In this document: positions 1 to 6,986 of the stretch, one piece after another
Layout: every line of letters starts with the position of its first letter
Position numbering within the stretch: the stretch's first letter is position 1
From: CAZMCH01 sp964564735
GTDB lineage: Bacteria; Poribacteria; DTPJ01
DNA: 19,659 bases
Reading direction: 5' to 3'
Assembly: GCA_964564735.1 (NCBI GenBank)
Contig: CAZMCH010000080.1
Coordinates: 1-19,659 of the forward strand
Program-made: the position numbers and the translations under genes
The notes under the pieces: model-generated
Seen by the model: only the letters and a program-made list of their open reading frames with translations
The model's database searches: none
Told to the model about the DNA's origin: nothing

Positions 1-260
1 TTCAAAACTGTTATTCTGAACGTCAGCGAAGAATCTATTGAGATGTTTCACTTCGATCAACATGACAAATATTGTTATATTTGAAATGGAAATTGTTATA
101 AGAAGGAAATAGAGCGCTTATTTTCGCTGACTACGTAACGCAGATTATCTCTGATCTTTAAAAGAACTTATGAACGATGCTATCAATTATATATATCGTG
201 ATAGGTAAGGGATAAAGTGAATTGAGGGCTTTGAAATGAAATTCCTCTAAATCCATAAAT

Positions 261-279
261 GGCGTATTAGCAATACGCC
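261..279. repeat. Perfect 8-bp hairpin, 3-nt loop
   Basis: GGCGTATT, loop AGC, AATACGCC. It sits 3 bases before the left end of the inverted-repeat element at 282. No T-run follows it on the plus strand, so it does not look like an intrinsic terminator in that direction. It is more likely a small palindromic spacer repeat. Confidence 0.6.
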
Positions 280-281
280 CC

Positions 282-475
282 ATGTGTATCAACTTACACA
301 ATTTTAACACCAGAGGGGCATCATATTTATCAAAACATTATATTTCATATATCACTCCATTCGGAGTTTTATGTTTTTTTGATTGCTATTTCTATAAATA
401 TTTTGTCCATTCGATACTTATGAAATGTGATTTCACATCAAAAATCCCTTATGTTTTTCTTAAGTTGATACACAT
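282..475. mobile_element. MITE-like element, 15-bp perfect TIRs
   Basis: The left end ATGTGTATCAACTTA (282-296) is the exact reverse complement of the right end (461-475). The 194-bp interior has no convincing gene. An internal palindrome ATGTGA-TT-TCACAT lies at 425-438. Size, perfect terminal inverted repeats and lack of coding capacity fit a miniature inverted-repeat element. No clear target-site duplication was seen at the borders. The right 83 bases recur at 578-660, which supports calling it a repeat family. Confidence 0.5.
390..472 (+). repeat. Direct repeat copy 1 (83 bp)
   Basis: Matches 578-660 over 83 bases with two differences (CGATACTT here, CGGGACTT there). This copy forms the right part of the element at 282-475 and includes its internal palindrome and right inverted end. 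Confidence 0.85.
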
Positions 476-506
476 ATAGGATTTTTAATACCCCCCCTTT
501 ATCCCC

Positions 507-564
507 CCTTGAAAGGATGGAATTATGGTAAGTTGCCTTGAAAGGAGGGAATTATGGTAAGTTT
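507..564 (+). repeat. Two tandem 29-bp copies
   Basis: The units at 507-535 and 536-564 both start CCTTGAAAGGA, followed by GGAATTATGGTAAGTT. They differ at two positions. They follow a C-rich stretch (CCCCCCC at 491-497 and CCCCCC at 503-508) and lie between the two 83-bp repeat copies. Confidence 0.8.
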
Positions 565-577
565 TCATGGATAGTTA

Positions 578-660
578 TTCTATAAATATTTTGTCCATTC
601 GGGACTTATGAAATGTGATTTCACATCAAAAATCCCTTATGTTTTTCTTAAGTTGATACA
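578..660 (+). repeat. Direct repeat copy 2 (83 bp)
   Basis: Second copy of 390-472, 81 of 83 bases identical. The left half of the 282-475 element is missing here, so this is a partial copy. It ends just short of the palindrome at 665-686. Confidence 0.85.
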
Positions 661-664
661 TATT

Positions 665-686
665 GGACAGGTTTCTAAATCTGTCC
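665..686. repeat. 22-bp imperfect palindrome
   Basis: GGACAG at 665-670 pairs with CTGTCC at 681-686. Pairing continues inward through G-T and T-A pairs to a small loop. It lies about 80 bases before the first gene, so it could be an operator, but the same motif type is common as a spacer palindrome. An A-run follows it, not a T-run. Confidence 0.45.
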
Positions 687-768
687 CTAACATAAAAAAA
701 TAAGCATTATAATTAATTAGGTCAACCATTGGTCTGAAAAAGTAAATATATTCTAAAAGGGATTAATT

Positions 769-1923
769 ATGACACCAAGAGAAAGAGTGCTTGCAGTATT
801 TGAACGAAAACCTATTGATAAGATTCCGATACACCATATAGGTTTTTCATCTAGGGTTGCATCAATGATACTAGGACGAGAGGCTTATGTTGGTGGAGGG
901 ATTCAACAATGGCGAGAGGCGAAAGCACTTTGGGAAGGTGATGAAGCACATCAGGAATATCTAGAAAAAAGCAAAAAGGACGCTTTTGACTTGTCTATCG
1001 CATTGGATCATGATATACTACGCCTTGACTATTGGCGAATGCCCGAAAAGCCGACAAAGAAGATTGACGATAGAACATATTTATATGGCAATCCTGATAG
1101 TAATTGGCGATTAATGCGATTTGATCCTGATACTGAGCTTTATCAGTTGATTGAGCAATATCCGCAAAGATCAGAACCAACGCTTGAAGACATTGAGAAT
1201 TCAATTATTTCTCAAGAGAAAAATCTTGAAAATAGCAAGCCATCTTCTGAAATACCTCAGCATATCAAGAACCAGATGGATCAATATGGCAAAAACTGGG
1301 TTGTTCGTATAGGTGGCGGAGGAATTGGCATACCTTATGGTTCAATGATATGGCTTGAAGCAATAGTCCTTAGACCTGAGCTTGTAGCACGTCATCTTGA
1401 TATTCAGGTAGAATACTCTATTAGAGGTGTTGAAGGATTGGCAAAGGCAGGCGTAAAAATGATCTTTGGTGGAGGGGATTTCGCTTCTAATAAAGGACCT
1501 TTCTATTCGCCTGAGTCATTCCATGAACTAATGCTACCTAGACTAAAGCGCATTGCGGATACTTGCCATAAATACGGCATATATTATCTTTTTGCCAGCG
1601 ATGGCAATCTTTGGTCTGTTGCTGATGATCTGTTTGGTGATTCGGGTGTTGATGGCTTCTATGAGATAGATGGCAAGGCAGGAATGGATTTAGATTTATT
1701 GAGAGAACGTTTTCCTAAGCTTACGCTTTTGGGCAATATAAGTTCTGGAACGCTTCATACAGGTTCAAAAGAGGATGTTGTTAATGAAACAATGTCATGT
1801 CTTGATTCTGCAAAACACAATGGAGGAATAATTGTCGGTGTATCTAATCAGATTGTAGCTGGAACACCAGAGGAAAATCTTTTGGCAATGGTTGAGACTA
1901 TAAAAAAATATCGCAATTTGTGA
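769..1923 (+). CDS. UROD-superfamily protein (not HemE)
   Basis: 384 residues. The start ATG follows AAAGGG with 7-base spacing. The whole length resembles the uroporphyrinogen decarboxylase / MtaA-CmuA superfamily (Pfam URO-D, a TIM barrel). Visible landmarks are the MTPRERVLAVFERKPIDKIP opening, GGGDFASNKGPFYSPESF (235-252), FASDGN (275-280), LGNISSGTL (321-329) and the family-typical end GTPEENLLAMVETIKKY. The HemE motif RQAGR is absent, so haem synthesis is unlikely. The His-x-Cys zinc motif of corrinoid methyltransferases is also absent and the corresponding stretch reads FASDGN. No corrinoid protein lies nearby. The protein is presumably cytosolic (no signal peptide). The exact reaction is unknown; a lyase, decarboxylase or demethylase-type role on a small metabolite is only a guess. 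It heads the block with a second UROD-like gene and a ThuA-like gene. Confidence 0.85.
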   Translation: MTPRERVLAVFERKPIDKIPIHHIGFSSRVASMILGREAYVGGGIQQWREAKALWEGDEAHQEYLEKSKKDAFDLSIALDHDILRLDYWRMPEKPTKKIDDRTYLYGNPDSNWRLMRFDPDTELYQLIEQYPQRSEPTLEDIENSIISQEKNLENSKPSSEIPQHIKNQMDQYGKNWVVRIGGGGIGIPYGSMIWLEAIVLRPELVARHLDIQVEYSIRGVEGLAKAGVKMIFGGGDFASNKGPFYSPESFHELMLPRLKRIADTCHKYGIYYLFASDGNLWSVADDLFGDSGVDGFYEIDGKAGMDLDLLRERFPKLTLLGNISSGTLHTGSKEDVVNETMSCLDSAKHNGGIIVGVSNQIVAGTPEENLLAMVETIKKYRNL

Positions 1924-1941
1924 TTGTGATTTTTCTAGAGG

Positions 1942-2070
1942 TAGAACGCGGATAACGCAGATTGGGCTGATTTGCGCGGATCGATGATTAGAGAAAAAGT
2001 TAAAGGTTCAAAGATATTACATTTCATATAATCAGCGAAAATCCGCCAAATCCGCTTGCTTAGCGTTCTA
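1942..2070. repeat. Palindromic spacer element, copy 1
   Basis: A 129-bp non-coding element with ends TAGAACGC (1942-1949) and GCGTTCTA (2063-2070). The inverted similarity extends with mismatches over about 32 bases per arm (GCAGATTGGGCTGATTT on the left against GCGGATTTGGCGGATTT in the reverse complement of the right). The right 30 bases match the right end of the element at 4634-4788 in about 25 positions, so both belong to one family. It separates the two UROD-like genes and may fold into a long hairpin in the transcript. Confidence 0.75.
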
Positions 2071-2120
2071 TTCTTTTGGTAAAACAAGAGCATATAAAAT
2101 TACATGGAGGTATTTATTGT

Positions 2121-3134
2121 ATGAGCTATGAACGAGGAATGGCAGCATTTAATTTGCAAATGCCAGATGAAATCCCGCATACACAGTATATAACTCATCC
2201 TGAATGGCTTAAATATGTCCAAAAAAAGCAAAATAAGCCAAATGCAGGATGGACTGAATTACTTGACTTTGACTATGTTTGGTCGGTTGATGGACCAAGC
2301 TGGAATCGAGGACGCTGGACGGACATGGGACACGCAATCTTTCAGGCTGACGGCTCTGATTACAGGTTGCCCAAACCATCGCCTTGGGTCAATTTAGAAG
2401 ATATATACAATCTTGATCCTTTGGAGGAGTATGGACCCATCGATCTTGAGGCGCAGACAGAAAAATATAAGGCTTGGTGCGCTTCTGCGCTAAAAGGTGA
2501 TTATGTTACTTCAGGTGGAACGTATAATTCAGTTGTCAGCTTTGCTATAGCTGCTTTTGGCTGGGAGAATCTTTTGATAGCGGCGGGAACTGATCCGCAA
2601 CGTTTTGGCGAATTACTGAATAGATGGGCAGATTATTTGATGGTATTTGTTCAGGCATGGGCAAAGACAGATATTGAGGTTTATCATACCCACGACGATA
2701 TGGTTTGGACAGAAGGAGCAATATTCAAGCCTGAGTTTTATCGTGAATATGTGTTTCCAAATTTCAAGAAAATGTGGGATTGTGCAAAAGACGCAGGCAA
2801 AAAGATTCTTTTCACATCAGACGGCAACTATACAGAATTCATTGATGATCTGTCTGCAGCTGGTGCTGAGGGATTTATCTTTGAGCCATTAACCGATCTT
2901 GAAACTGTAGTAAAAAAATGTGGCAAAACTCACGTTATTATCGGGAATGCTGATTGCAGAATATTGACCTTCGGCACAAAAGAAGACGTTTATAATGAAG
3001 TCAAACGCTGTATGGATCTTGGCAGAGATTGCCCTGGTTATTTCTTTGCAGTAGGCAACCATATTCCACCAAATATCCCAATAGAAAACGCTGAGGCATG
3101 TATGGACGCATATTGGGAAATGAGAAAGCGATAA
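2121..3134 (+). CDS. Second UROD-superfamily protein
   Basis: 337 residues from ATG 2121, chosen because TGGAGG (2105-2110) lies 10 bases upstream. An in-frame TTG at 2076 would add 15 residues with no ribosome site and start only 6 bases after the repeat element. It belongs to the same superfamily as the 769-1923 product but is clearly different in sequence: SGGTYNSVVSFAIAAFGWENLL (131-152), HTHDDMVWTEGAIFKPEFY (189-207), FTSDGN (231-236), IIGNADCRILTFGTKEDV (273-290) and VGNHIPPNIPIENA (311-324). The SDGN stretch again replaces the His-x-Cys zinc motif, and RQAGR is absent, so this is neither HemE nor a classical corrinoid methyltransferase. The C-terminal sequence ending EACMDAYWEMRKR is typical of the family. 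The ThuA-like gene follows after 25 bases, which suggests co-transcription. The substrate is unknown. Confidence 0.85.
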   Translation: MSYERGMAAFNLQMPDEIPHTQYITHPEWLKYVQKKQNKPNAGWTELLDFDYVWSVDGPSWNRGRWTDMGHAIFQADGSDYRLPKPSPWVNLEDIYNLDPLEEYGPIDLEAQTEKYKAWCASALKGDYVTSGGTYNSVVSFAIAAFGWENLLIAAGTDPQRFGELLNRWADYLMVFVQAWAKTDIEVYHTHDDMVWTEGAIFKPEFYREYVFPNFKKMWDCAKDAGKKILFTSDGNYTEFIDDLSAAGAEGFIFEPLTDLETVVKKCGKTHVIIGNADCRILTFGTKEDVYNEVKRCMDLGRDCPGYFFAVGNHIPPNIPIENAEACMDAYWEMRKR

Positions 3135-3159
3135 ATAATAAACAAAAAAGGAGAAAATA

Positions 3160-4104
3160 ATGTCTTTTAAAGATGAGCAATGGGTTGTATATGAAGGTAA
3201 AGAAGGTGCTGGAAAAGGAAAGCATATTGTCTTTGTGAGTGGCGATGAGGAATATCGTTCCGAAGAGGCATTGCCGTTGTTGGCTCAAATTTTAGCTGTC
3301 CATCATGGATTCAAATGCACTGTGCTTTTTGCTATTGATCCCGAAACAGGCATAATTGATCCAGTGAATCAGACAAACATCCCTGGTCTGGAGAATTTGG
3401 AAACTGCTGATATGATGGTGCTTTCCCTTAGATTTCGTGAATTGCCTGATGAGCAAATGAAATATATAATTGATTATACAAACGCAGGCAAGCCTATTAT
3501 GGGATTGAGAACCGCAACGCACTCCTTCAATTACACCCGTAACAAAAATAGTGTCTATGCCAAATATGATTTTAGGAGTCAAGAGTTTGATGGAGGATAT
3601 GGACGACAGGTTCTTGGTGAAACGTGGATCAATCATCATGGTCATCATGGCAAAGAGGCAACCTATGGGCTAATAAATGGCACTTATGCAAGTCATCCAA
3701 TTGTCAAAGGCGTAAAAGAGATTTGGGGTCCGACTGATGTCTATACAGTTACAAAACTGACTGGTGATCCAGAAATACTTGTCTATGGTTTGGTGTTGTC
3801 TGGCATGAATCCAAGCGACCCGCCAAATTATGATAAACCTATTATGCCGTTAGCATGGGTTAAAACTTATACAGGCGAGACAGGAAATACATCAAGGGTA
3901 TTTTGCACAACTATGGGGGCATCTGTTGACCTTAAAAGCGAAGGATTAAGACGCTTATTAGTTAATGGCTGTTACTGGTGTATGGGCATGGAAGATCAAA
4001 TACCTGATTGTAGCAATGTTGATTATGTAAAAGAATATGAGCCATTATTTTATGGTTTTGGAGCTCATAAGAAAAATGTCCGTCCATCTGATCTCAAACT
4101 TTGA
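3160..4104 (+). CDS. ThuA-like domain protein
   Basis: 314 residues. The ATG is preceded by AAAAGGAGAAAATA. The fold is a class I glutamine-amidotransferase-like Rossmann domain as in ThuA (trehalose utilisation) family proteins: KHIVFVSGDEEYRSEEALPL (21-40), LETADMMVLSLRFRELP (80-96), GKPIMGLRTATHSFNY (110-125), WINHHGHHG (156-164) and HPIVKGV (179-185). The GHHG and HPI motifs are usual for the ThuA-like subgroup found next to dehydrogenases and sugar enzymes in Planctomycetes-like genomes. There is no signal peptide, so it is predicted to be cytosolic. ThuA family proteins lack a well-established general reaction; a carbohydrate role is suggested by the family name only. It sits 25 bases after the UROD-like gene and 24 before a lipoprotein gene, so it is probably in the same operon. 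Confidence 0.8.
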   Translation: MSFKDEQWVVYEGKEGAGKGKHIVFVSGDEEYRSEEALPLLAQILAVHHGFKCTVLFAIDPETGIIDPVNQTNIPGLENLETADMMVLSLRFRELPDEQMKYIIDYTNAGKPIMGLRTATHSFNYTRNKNSVYAKYDFRSQEFDGGYGRQVLGETWINHHGHHGKEATYGLINGTYASHPIVKGVKEIWGPTDVYTVTKLTGDPEILVYGLVLSGMNPSDPPNYDKPIMPLAWVKTYTGETGNTSRVFCTTMGASVDLKSEGLRRLLVNGCYWCMGMEDQIPDCSNVDYVKEYEPLFYGFGAHKKNVRPSDLKL

Positions 4105-4128
4105 TTTCCCAAACTAGGAGGAACTAAA

Positions 4129-4581
4129 ATGAGATCAAAAATAGGGAAGCAAATTCTAACATTTATGTTTGTTCTGTTATTATCAATCATCATTTATGGC
4201 TGTAGTGATACAGGCGGAAGCTCGTCAGTAGAGCCTTATGCTGATGAGCCTTTGATAATTGATTCAGCAATGTGTATCGATGTTAAAGGCGATCAGCCAA
4301 ATGGTATAACAAATAAGTTCTACAGTAATGATGAGCAGATTTACCTTTGGATATATTGGGCTAATGTTGATGGAACATCCAGAGTAAAAGTATTATGGTA
4401 TGAAGAAGGCGCAGATGTATCATATAAGGAACAGACAAGATCATTTACATCAGAAAGCGGTTCACAAATAACGTGGTTCTATCTGGATAGACCAGCTGGA
4501 GGATTCAGCAAAGGCGAATGGTCGGTAGAAATATATCTGGATAATATATTTTATAGAAGCTATTTGTTTACTGTGATTTAA
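4129..4581 (+). CDS. Small lipoprotein, unknown function
   Basis: 150 residues, preceded by a strong AGGAGGAAC site. The N-terminus has a basic patch (MRSKIGKQ), a hydrophobic core and a lipobox ending IYGC with Cys25, so it is predicted to be lipidated and exported. The mature part is short and Trp/Tyr-rich (LWIYWANVDGTSRVKVLWY, ITWFYLDRPAGGFSKGEW) and looks like one beta-sandwich domain, ending SVEIYLDNIFYRSYLFTVI. The repeated YxD/WxVEIYLDN style resembles Ig-like domains that hang off surface lipoproteins, but no family is firmly recognised. It ends with adjacent TAA and TAG stops. It follows the ThuA-like gene by 24 bases and is the last gene of this block before a 421-base spacer. Confidence 0.75.
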   Translation: MRSKIGKQILTFMFVLLLSIIIYGCSDTGGSSSVEPYADEPLIIDSAMCIDVKGDQPNGITNKFYSNDEQIYLWIYWANVDGTSRVKVLWYEEGADVSYKEQTRSFTSESGSQITWFYLDRPAGGFSKGEWSVEIYLDNIFYRSYLFTVI

Positions 4582-4633
4582 TAGCGTTTTCAAAACATGA
4601 TTGCGTATTGATTTGTAGCCCAGCGCTTGATAA

Positions 4634-4788
4634 TAGAACGCAGATGAAACGGATTTAGTTCGTAATAAGTAATGCGTGAAGCGTAATGAGTTTTACTTTA
4701 TCATACTTTTCTTTTTGCACTTCACGCATTACATTTTACGATTTTTCTATCCGCTTTAATCTGCCAAATCCGCTCAATCAGCGTTCTA
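4634..4788. repeat. Palindromic spacer element, copy 2, with nested hairpin
   Basis: The ends TAGAACGC (4634-4641) and GCGTTCTA (4781-4788) are identical to those of the element at 1942-2070. The arm similarity continues (CGGATTT in both). In the middle sits a separate perfect 13-bp inverted repeat, GTAATGCGTGAAG at 4669-4681 and its reverse complement at 4720-4732. The second palindrome looks like one spacer element inserted inside another. Confidence 0.75.
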
Positions 4789-4869
4789 TAAATAATTTGG
4801 CAAAGCATCATTAGAAACTGGCGATGCCAAAAAAATAAACCAAAATAGAAAAATCTCTGTCCCATATTA

Positions 4870-4898
4870 TTGACTAACCAAAATTCATCTGGTATTAT
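4870..4898 (+). promoter_or_regulatory. Sigma70-type promoter, extended -10
   Basis: TTGACT (4870-4875), a 17-base spacer, then TATTAT (4893-4898) preceded by TGG, i.e. an extended -10 TGn. Transcription would begin near 4905, giving a leader of about 100 bases before the nfeD start at 5003. This is the best-looking promoter in the window and would drive the long plus-strand operon. Confidence 0.65.
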
Positions 4899-5002
4899 AT
4901 AAATGTAATGCCAGAAAGACAATATCTTCTTTAATATCCTGCTGCAAAAAAAACTTACATATCCAATGGCTAGTTAGCCAGATTAAGAGGTGATATATAA
5001 CA

Positions 5003-6466
5003 ATGTATAAGCGGATTTGTTTTATAATTGCAATCGTTTTTGTGGCACTTTGTTTAATTCCGTTGTTTGCAGAGGGTGAAGACGACAATCCATTAGTATA
5101 TATAATTAAAATAAAAGATACAATCGGCAAAGGCTTGAGTGAACACATTTCCAGAAGTATTGATCTTGCAAAGAAAAATGATGCGGATGCCTTGCTTTTT
5201 GATATACATACTCCCGGTGGGGCATTGGATGCAACAGGCGATATAATCAAGACTATTGAGGATTCTGGACTTCCAACAATATCTTATGTAAATAACGAAG
5301 CTATATCTGCGGGGGCAATCATAACCCTTAGCTGTGATAGAATAGCCATCAGCCCCGGTGGAACTATCGGCGATGCTCAACCCATTCCGACAAACGAAAA
5401 GACGGTTTCTTATGTCAGGGGCAGGATGTATTCCATAGCAGAGAAACAAAATAGAAATCCCGATGTTGCAATAGCTATGGTTGATAAAAACATAGTTCTT
5501 GTAAAGCTAGATAATGACGAAATCAAGGCTCTATCGCCTGAAGAATATGCAGATAACCAAAAGAATAATATAGCTATGAAAGTCATTTCTCCGCAAGGAA
5601 ATGTATTGACAATATCAGCAGATCAAGCAATTGAACTTGGTATCGCTGATGTAACCGCAAAAAACATAAATGAATTGCTAAATCAATTCAGTATTGCTGA
5701 AATTAAGGGTAAAAAAGTAGTTATTAGTAATAATGAGATACCAAATTTTAAGGGTAATGTCATTTCTAGCCTTTCCAGAGCAAGAACAGAAGAAGTTAAC
5801 AAGACAATACCTGAAAGAATAGCCATCTTTTTCACCAATCCGTTTGTTGCGTCAATATTAATTGCTCTTGGCGTTATAGGTATGATAATCGAATTTAAGA
5901 CACCGGGATTTGGGGTTGCTGGGGTTATCGGGCTAACCTGTATCGCATTGTTCTTTGCTGGTCACATGATTGCGCGAATTGATGCTGGTATTGGTTTAGC
6001 GATTTTTGTGGTTGGTGTTGGTTTGCTTGTTTTAGAAATATTCGTTATTCCGGGTTTTGGAGTTGCTGGCGTATTCGGAATAGCACTTATGTTTTTTGGC
6101 TTGCTATTTACAATTGATACAAAAACAGGTAGTTGGGGCGATGCAATAAAAGTTTTGAGCCAATCTATAATAATAATGATTGTTTTAGGTGCTTTTTTGG
6201 CTTATTTTCTACCAAAAACAAACTTCTGGAAAAGCACAGTGCTTCAAACAGAGGAAACAACAGATACAGGATATATATCTTCGGAAACAGATTCTGACTT
6301 ACAGGGGAAAATAGGTGTAACTATAAGTCCGCTTAGACCTGCTGGTGTTGCGATTTTTAAGGATGAACGTGTTAATGTTGTGTCGGATGGTTCTTTTATT
6401 GATAAGGATGTTCCCGTTGAGGTCGTCAAGGTTGAGGGCGGAAAAATAATTGTCCGATCTGTTTGA
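5003..6466 (+). CDS. nfeD: Long NfeD membrane serine protease
   Basis: 487 residues. The ATG lies downstream of AAGAGGTGAT. Order: signal peptide/TM (1-23), ClpP-class protease domain (about 30-225), about five membrane segments (275-405) and a C-terminal NfeD OB-fold domain (435-487). In the protease domain HTPGGALDA (69-77) forms the oxyanion region, Ser102 in AISAGA is the predicted nucleophile, and Lys133 in NEKTVSY matches the general-base Lys of the Ser-Lys dyad known from Pyrococcus PH1510. GGTIGDAQPI (119-128) is also conserved. The OB domain has the repeated SPLRPAGVAIF and VEVVKVEGGKIIV motifs. NfeD proteins are encoded beside flotillin/stomatin genes and are thought to cleave or partner them at the membrane. 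The genes that follow fit exactly: short NfeD after 13 bases, then two FloA genes (compare Bacillus yqeZ-yqfA). Confidence 0.93.
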   Translation: MYKRICFIIAIVFVALCLIPLFAEGEDDNPLVYIIKIKDTIGKGLSEHISRSIDLAKKNDADALLFDIHTPGGALDATGDIIKTIEDSGLPTISYVNNEAISAGAIITLSCDRIAISPGGTIGDAQPIPTNEKTVSYVRGRMYSIAEKQNRNPDVAIAMVDKNIVLVKLDNDEIKALSPEEYADNQKNNIAMKVISPQGNVLTISADQAIELGIADVTAKNINELLNQFSIAEIKGKKVVISNNEIPNFKGNVISSLSRARTEEVNKTIPERIAIFFTNPFVASILIALGVIGMIIEFKTPGFGVAGVIGLTCIALFFAGHMIARIDAGIGLAIFVVGVGLLVLEIFVIPGFGVAGVFGIALMFFGLLFTIDTKTGSWGDAIKVLSQSIIIMIVLGAFLAYFLPKTNFWKSTVLQTEETTDTGYISSETDSDLQGKIGVTISPLRPAGVAIFKDERVNVVSDGSFIDKDVPVEVVKVEGGKIIVRSV

Positions 6467-6479
6467 GAGGTGTTTATAT

Positions 6480-6968
6480 ATGCTAATTGATGTTATTATA
6501 CTTATTGCAATCGGGGTTATCCTAGTATTTATTGAGATATTCATCATCCCAAGTTTTGGTCCCATTGGAATAATTGGTGGAATATTGATGATCGCTGGAG
6601 TTGTGCTTGCGGGTTATAGGAATGGCATTCAATCTGCGCTTGTCTATGGTAGTATAACCTTCTTGATGACAATTATACTTTGTGTAGTTGGGTTCTGGCT
6701 AATTCCAAAAACTAACTTGGGAAAGTCGTTTGTCCTGCATACTAGCGAACATAAAGAACATGGCTTTAGCTCTAGCTCTGATGAGTTTCAAAACTTGGTC
6801 GGAAAAACAGGAAAAGTGATAACTCCACTTAGACCAGCAGGAACAATATTAATAGAAAAAGATAGGTTTGATGTATTAACTAAGGGTGAATTTGTAAAAA
6901 AAGGAAGTGTTGTAGAAGTCGTAAAAGTTGAGGGCAATAGGATAATCGTAAGAGAAACAAGCAGTTAA
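6480..6968 (+). CDS. Short NfeD-family membrane protein
   Basis: 162 residues from ATG 6480, 13 bases after the previous stop, with GAGAGGTG upstream. A TTG at 6450 in the same frame would overlap the previous gene and lacks a site. There are three predicted membrane segments (about 4-24, 29-46, 54-75) and a C-terminal OB-fold domain (about 104-158). The latter has the same SPLRPAG-type motif (TPLRPAGTILI) and VEVVKVEGNRIIV as the C-terminus of the long NfeD next door. The segment FIEIFIIPSFGPIGIIGG copies the LEIFVIPGFGVAGVFG hinge of the long form. It has no protease domain. This is the short NfeD class, a likely membrane scaffold or flotillin partner. It probably arose from the membrane/OB half of a long NfeD by duplication. 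Confidence 0.88.
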   Translation: MLIDVIILIAIGVILVFIEIFIIPSFGPIGIIGGILMIAGVVLAGYRNGIQSALVYGSITFLMTIILCVVGFWLIPKTNLGKSFVLHTSEHKEHGFSSSSDEFQNLVGKTGKVITPLRPAGTILIEKDRFDVLTKGEFVKKGSVVEVVKVEGNRIIVRETSS

Positions 6969-6986
6969 TTGGGAGGAGGCTATTGA

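Larger units (their letters stand above)
1..768. other. Repeat-rich non-coding left end
   Basis: No convincing gene is present. The only open frame here (282-479) coincides with a repeat element and lacks a ribosome site. The first 60 bases have the look of a dispersed spacer repeat (a GAAGAATCT core followed by GAGATGTTTCACT and CATGAC). Around 124-145 there is a fragment (TTTTCGCTGA, then TAACGCAGATT) related to the palindromic elements at 1942-2070 and 4634-4788. From 261 onward lie a hairpin, an element with inverted ends, a 29-bp tandem duplication and another palindrome, all listed separately. The region probably also carries the promoter of the first gene, but no clear -35/-10 pair could be chosen. 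Confidence 0.6.
4582..5002. other. Spacer between operons
   Basis: 421 bases without a gene. It holds a palindromic element (4634-4788), weak alternative hairpins around 4797-4830 (TTGGCA with TGCCAA, GCATC with GATGC), and a promoter for the NfeD/FloA operon (4870-4898). The A-run after the hairpin is on the wrong side for an intrinsic terminator on either strand, so no terminator for the upstream block can be supported. Confidence 0.6.

Noticed and set aside
282..479. 65-codon open frame in the left spacer
   Set aside because: It coincides with the inverted-repeat element, has no ribosome site and its composition is that of the repeat.
2076..2120. Upstream TTG start for the second UROD-like gene
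   Set aside because: No ribosome site before it and it lies 6 bases after the palindromic element; ATG 2121 has TGGAGG at good spacing.
4797..4835. Hairpin with A-run as a terminator
   Set aside because: The A-run is on the wrong side for an intrinsic terminator on either strand, and two alternative pairings compete.
6450..6479. Upstream TTG start for the short NfeD gene
   Set aside because: It would overlap the preceding gene and bypass the GAGAGGTG site in front of ATG 6480.
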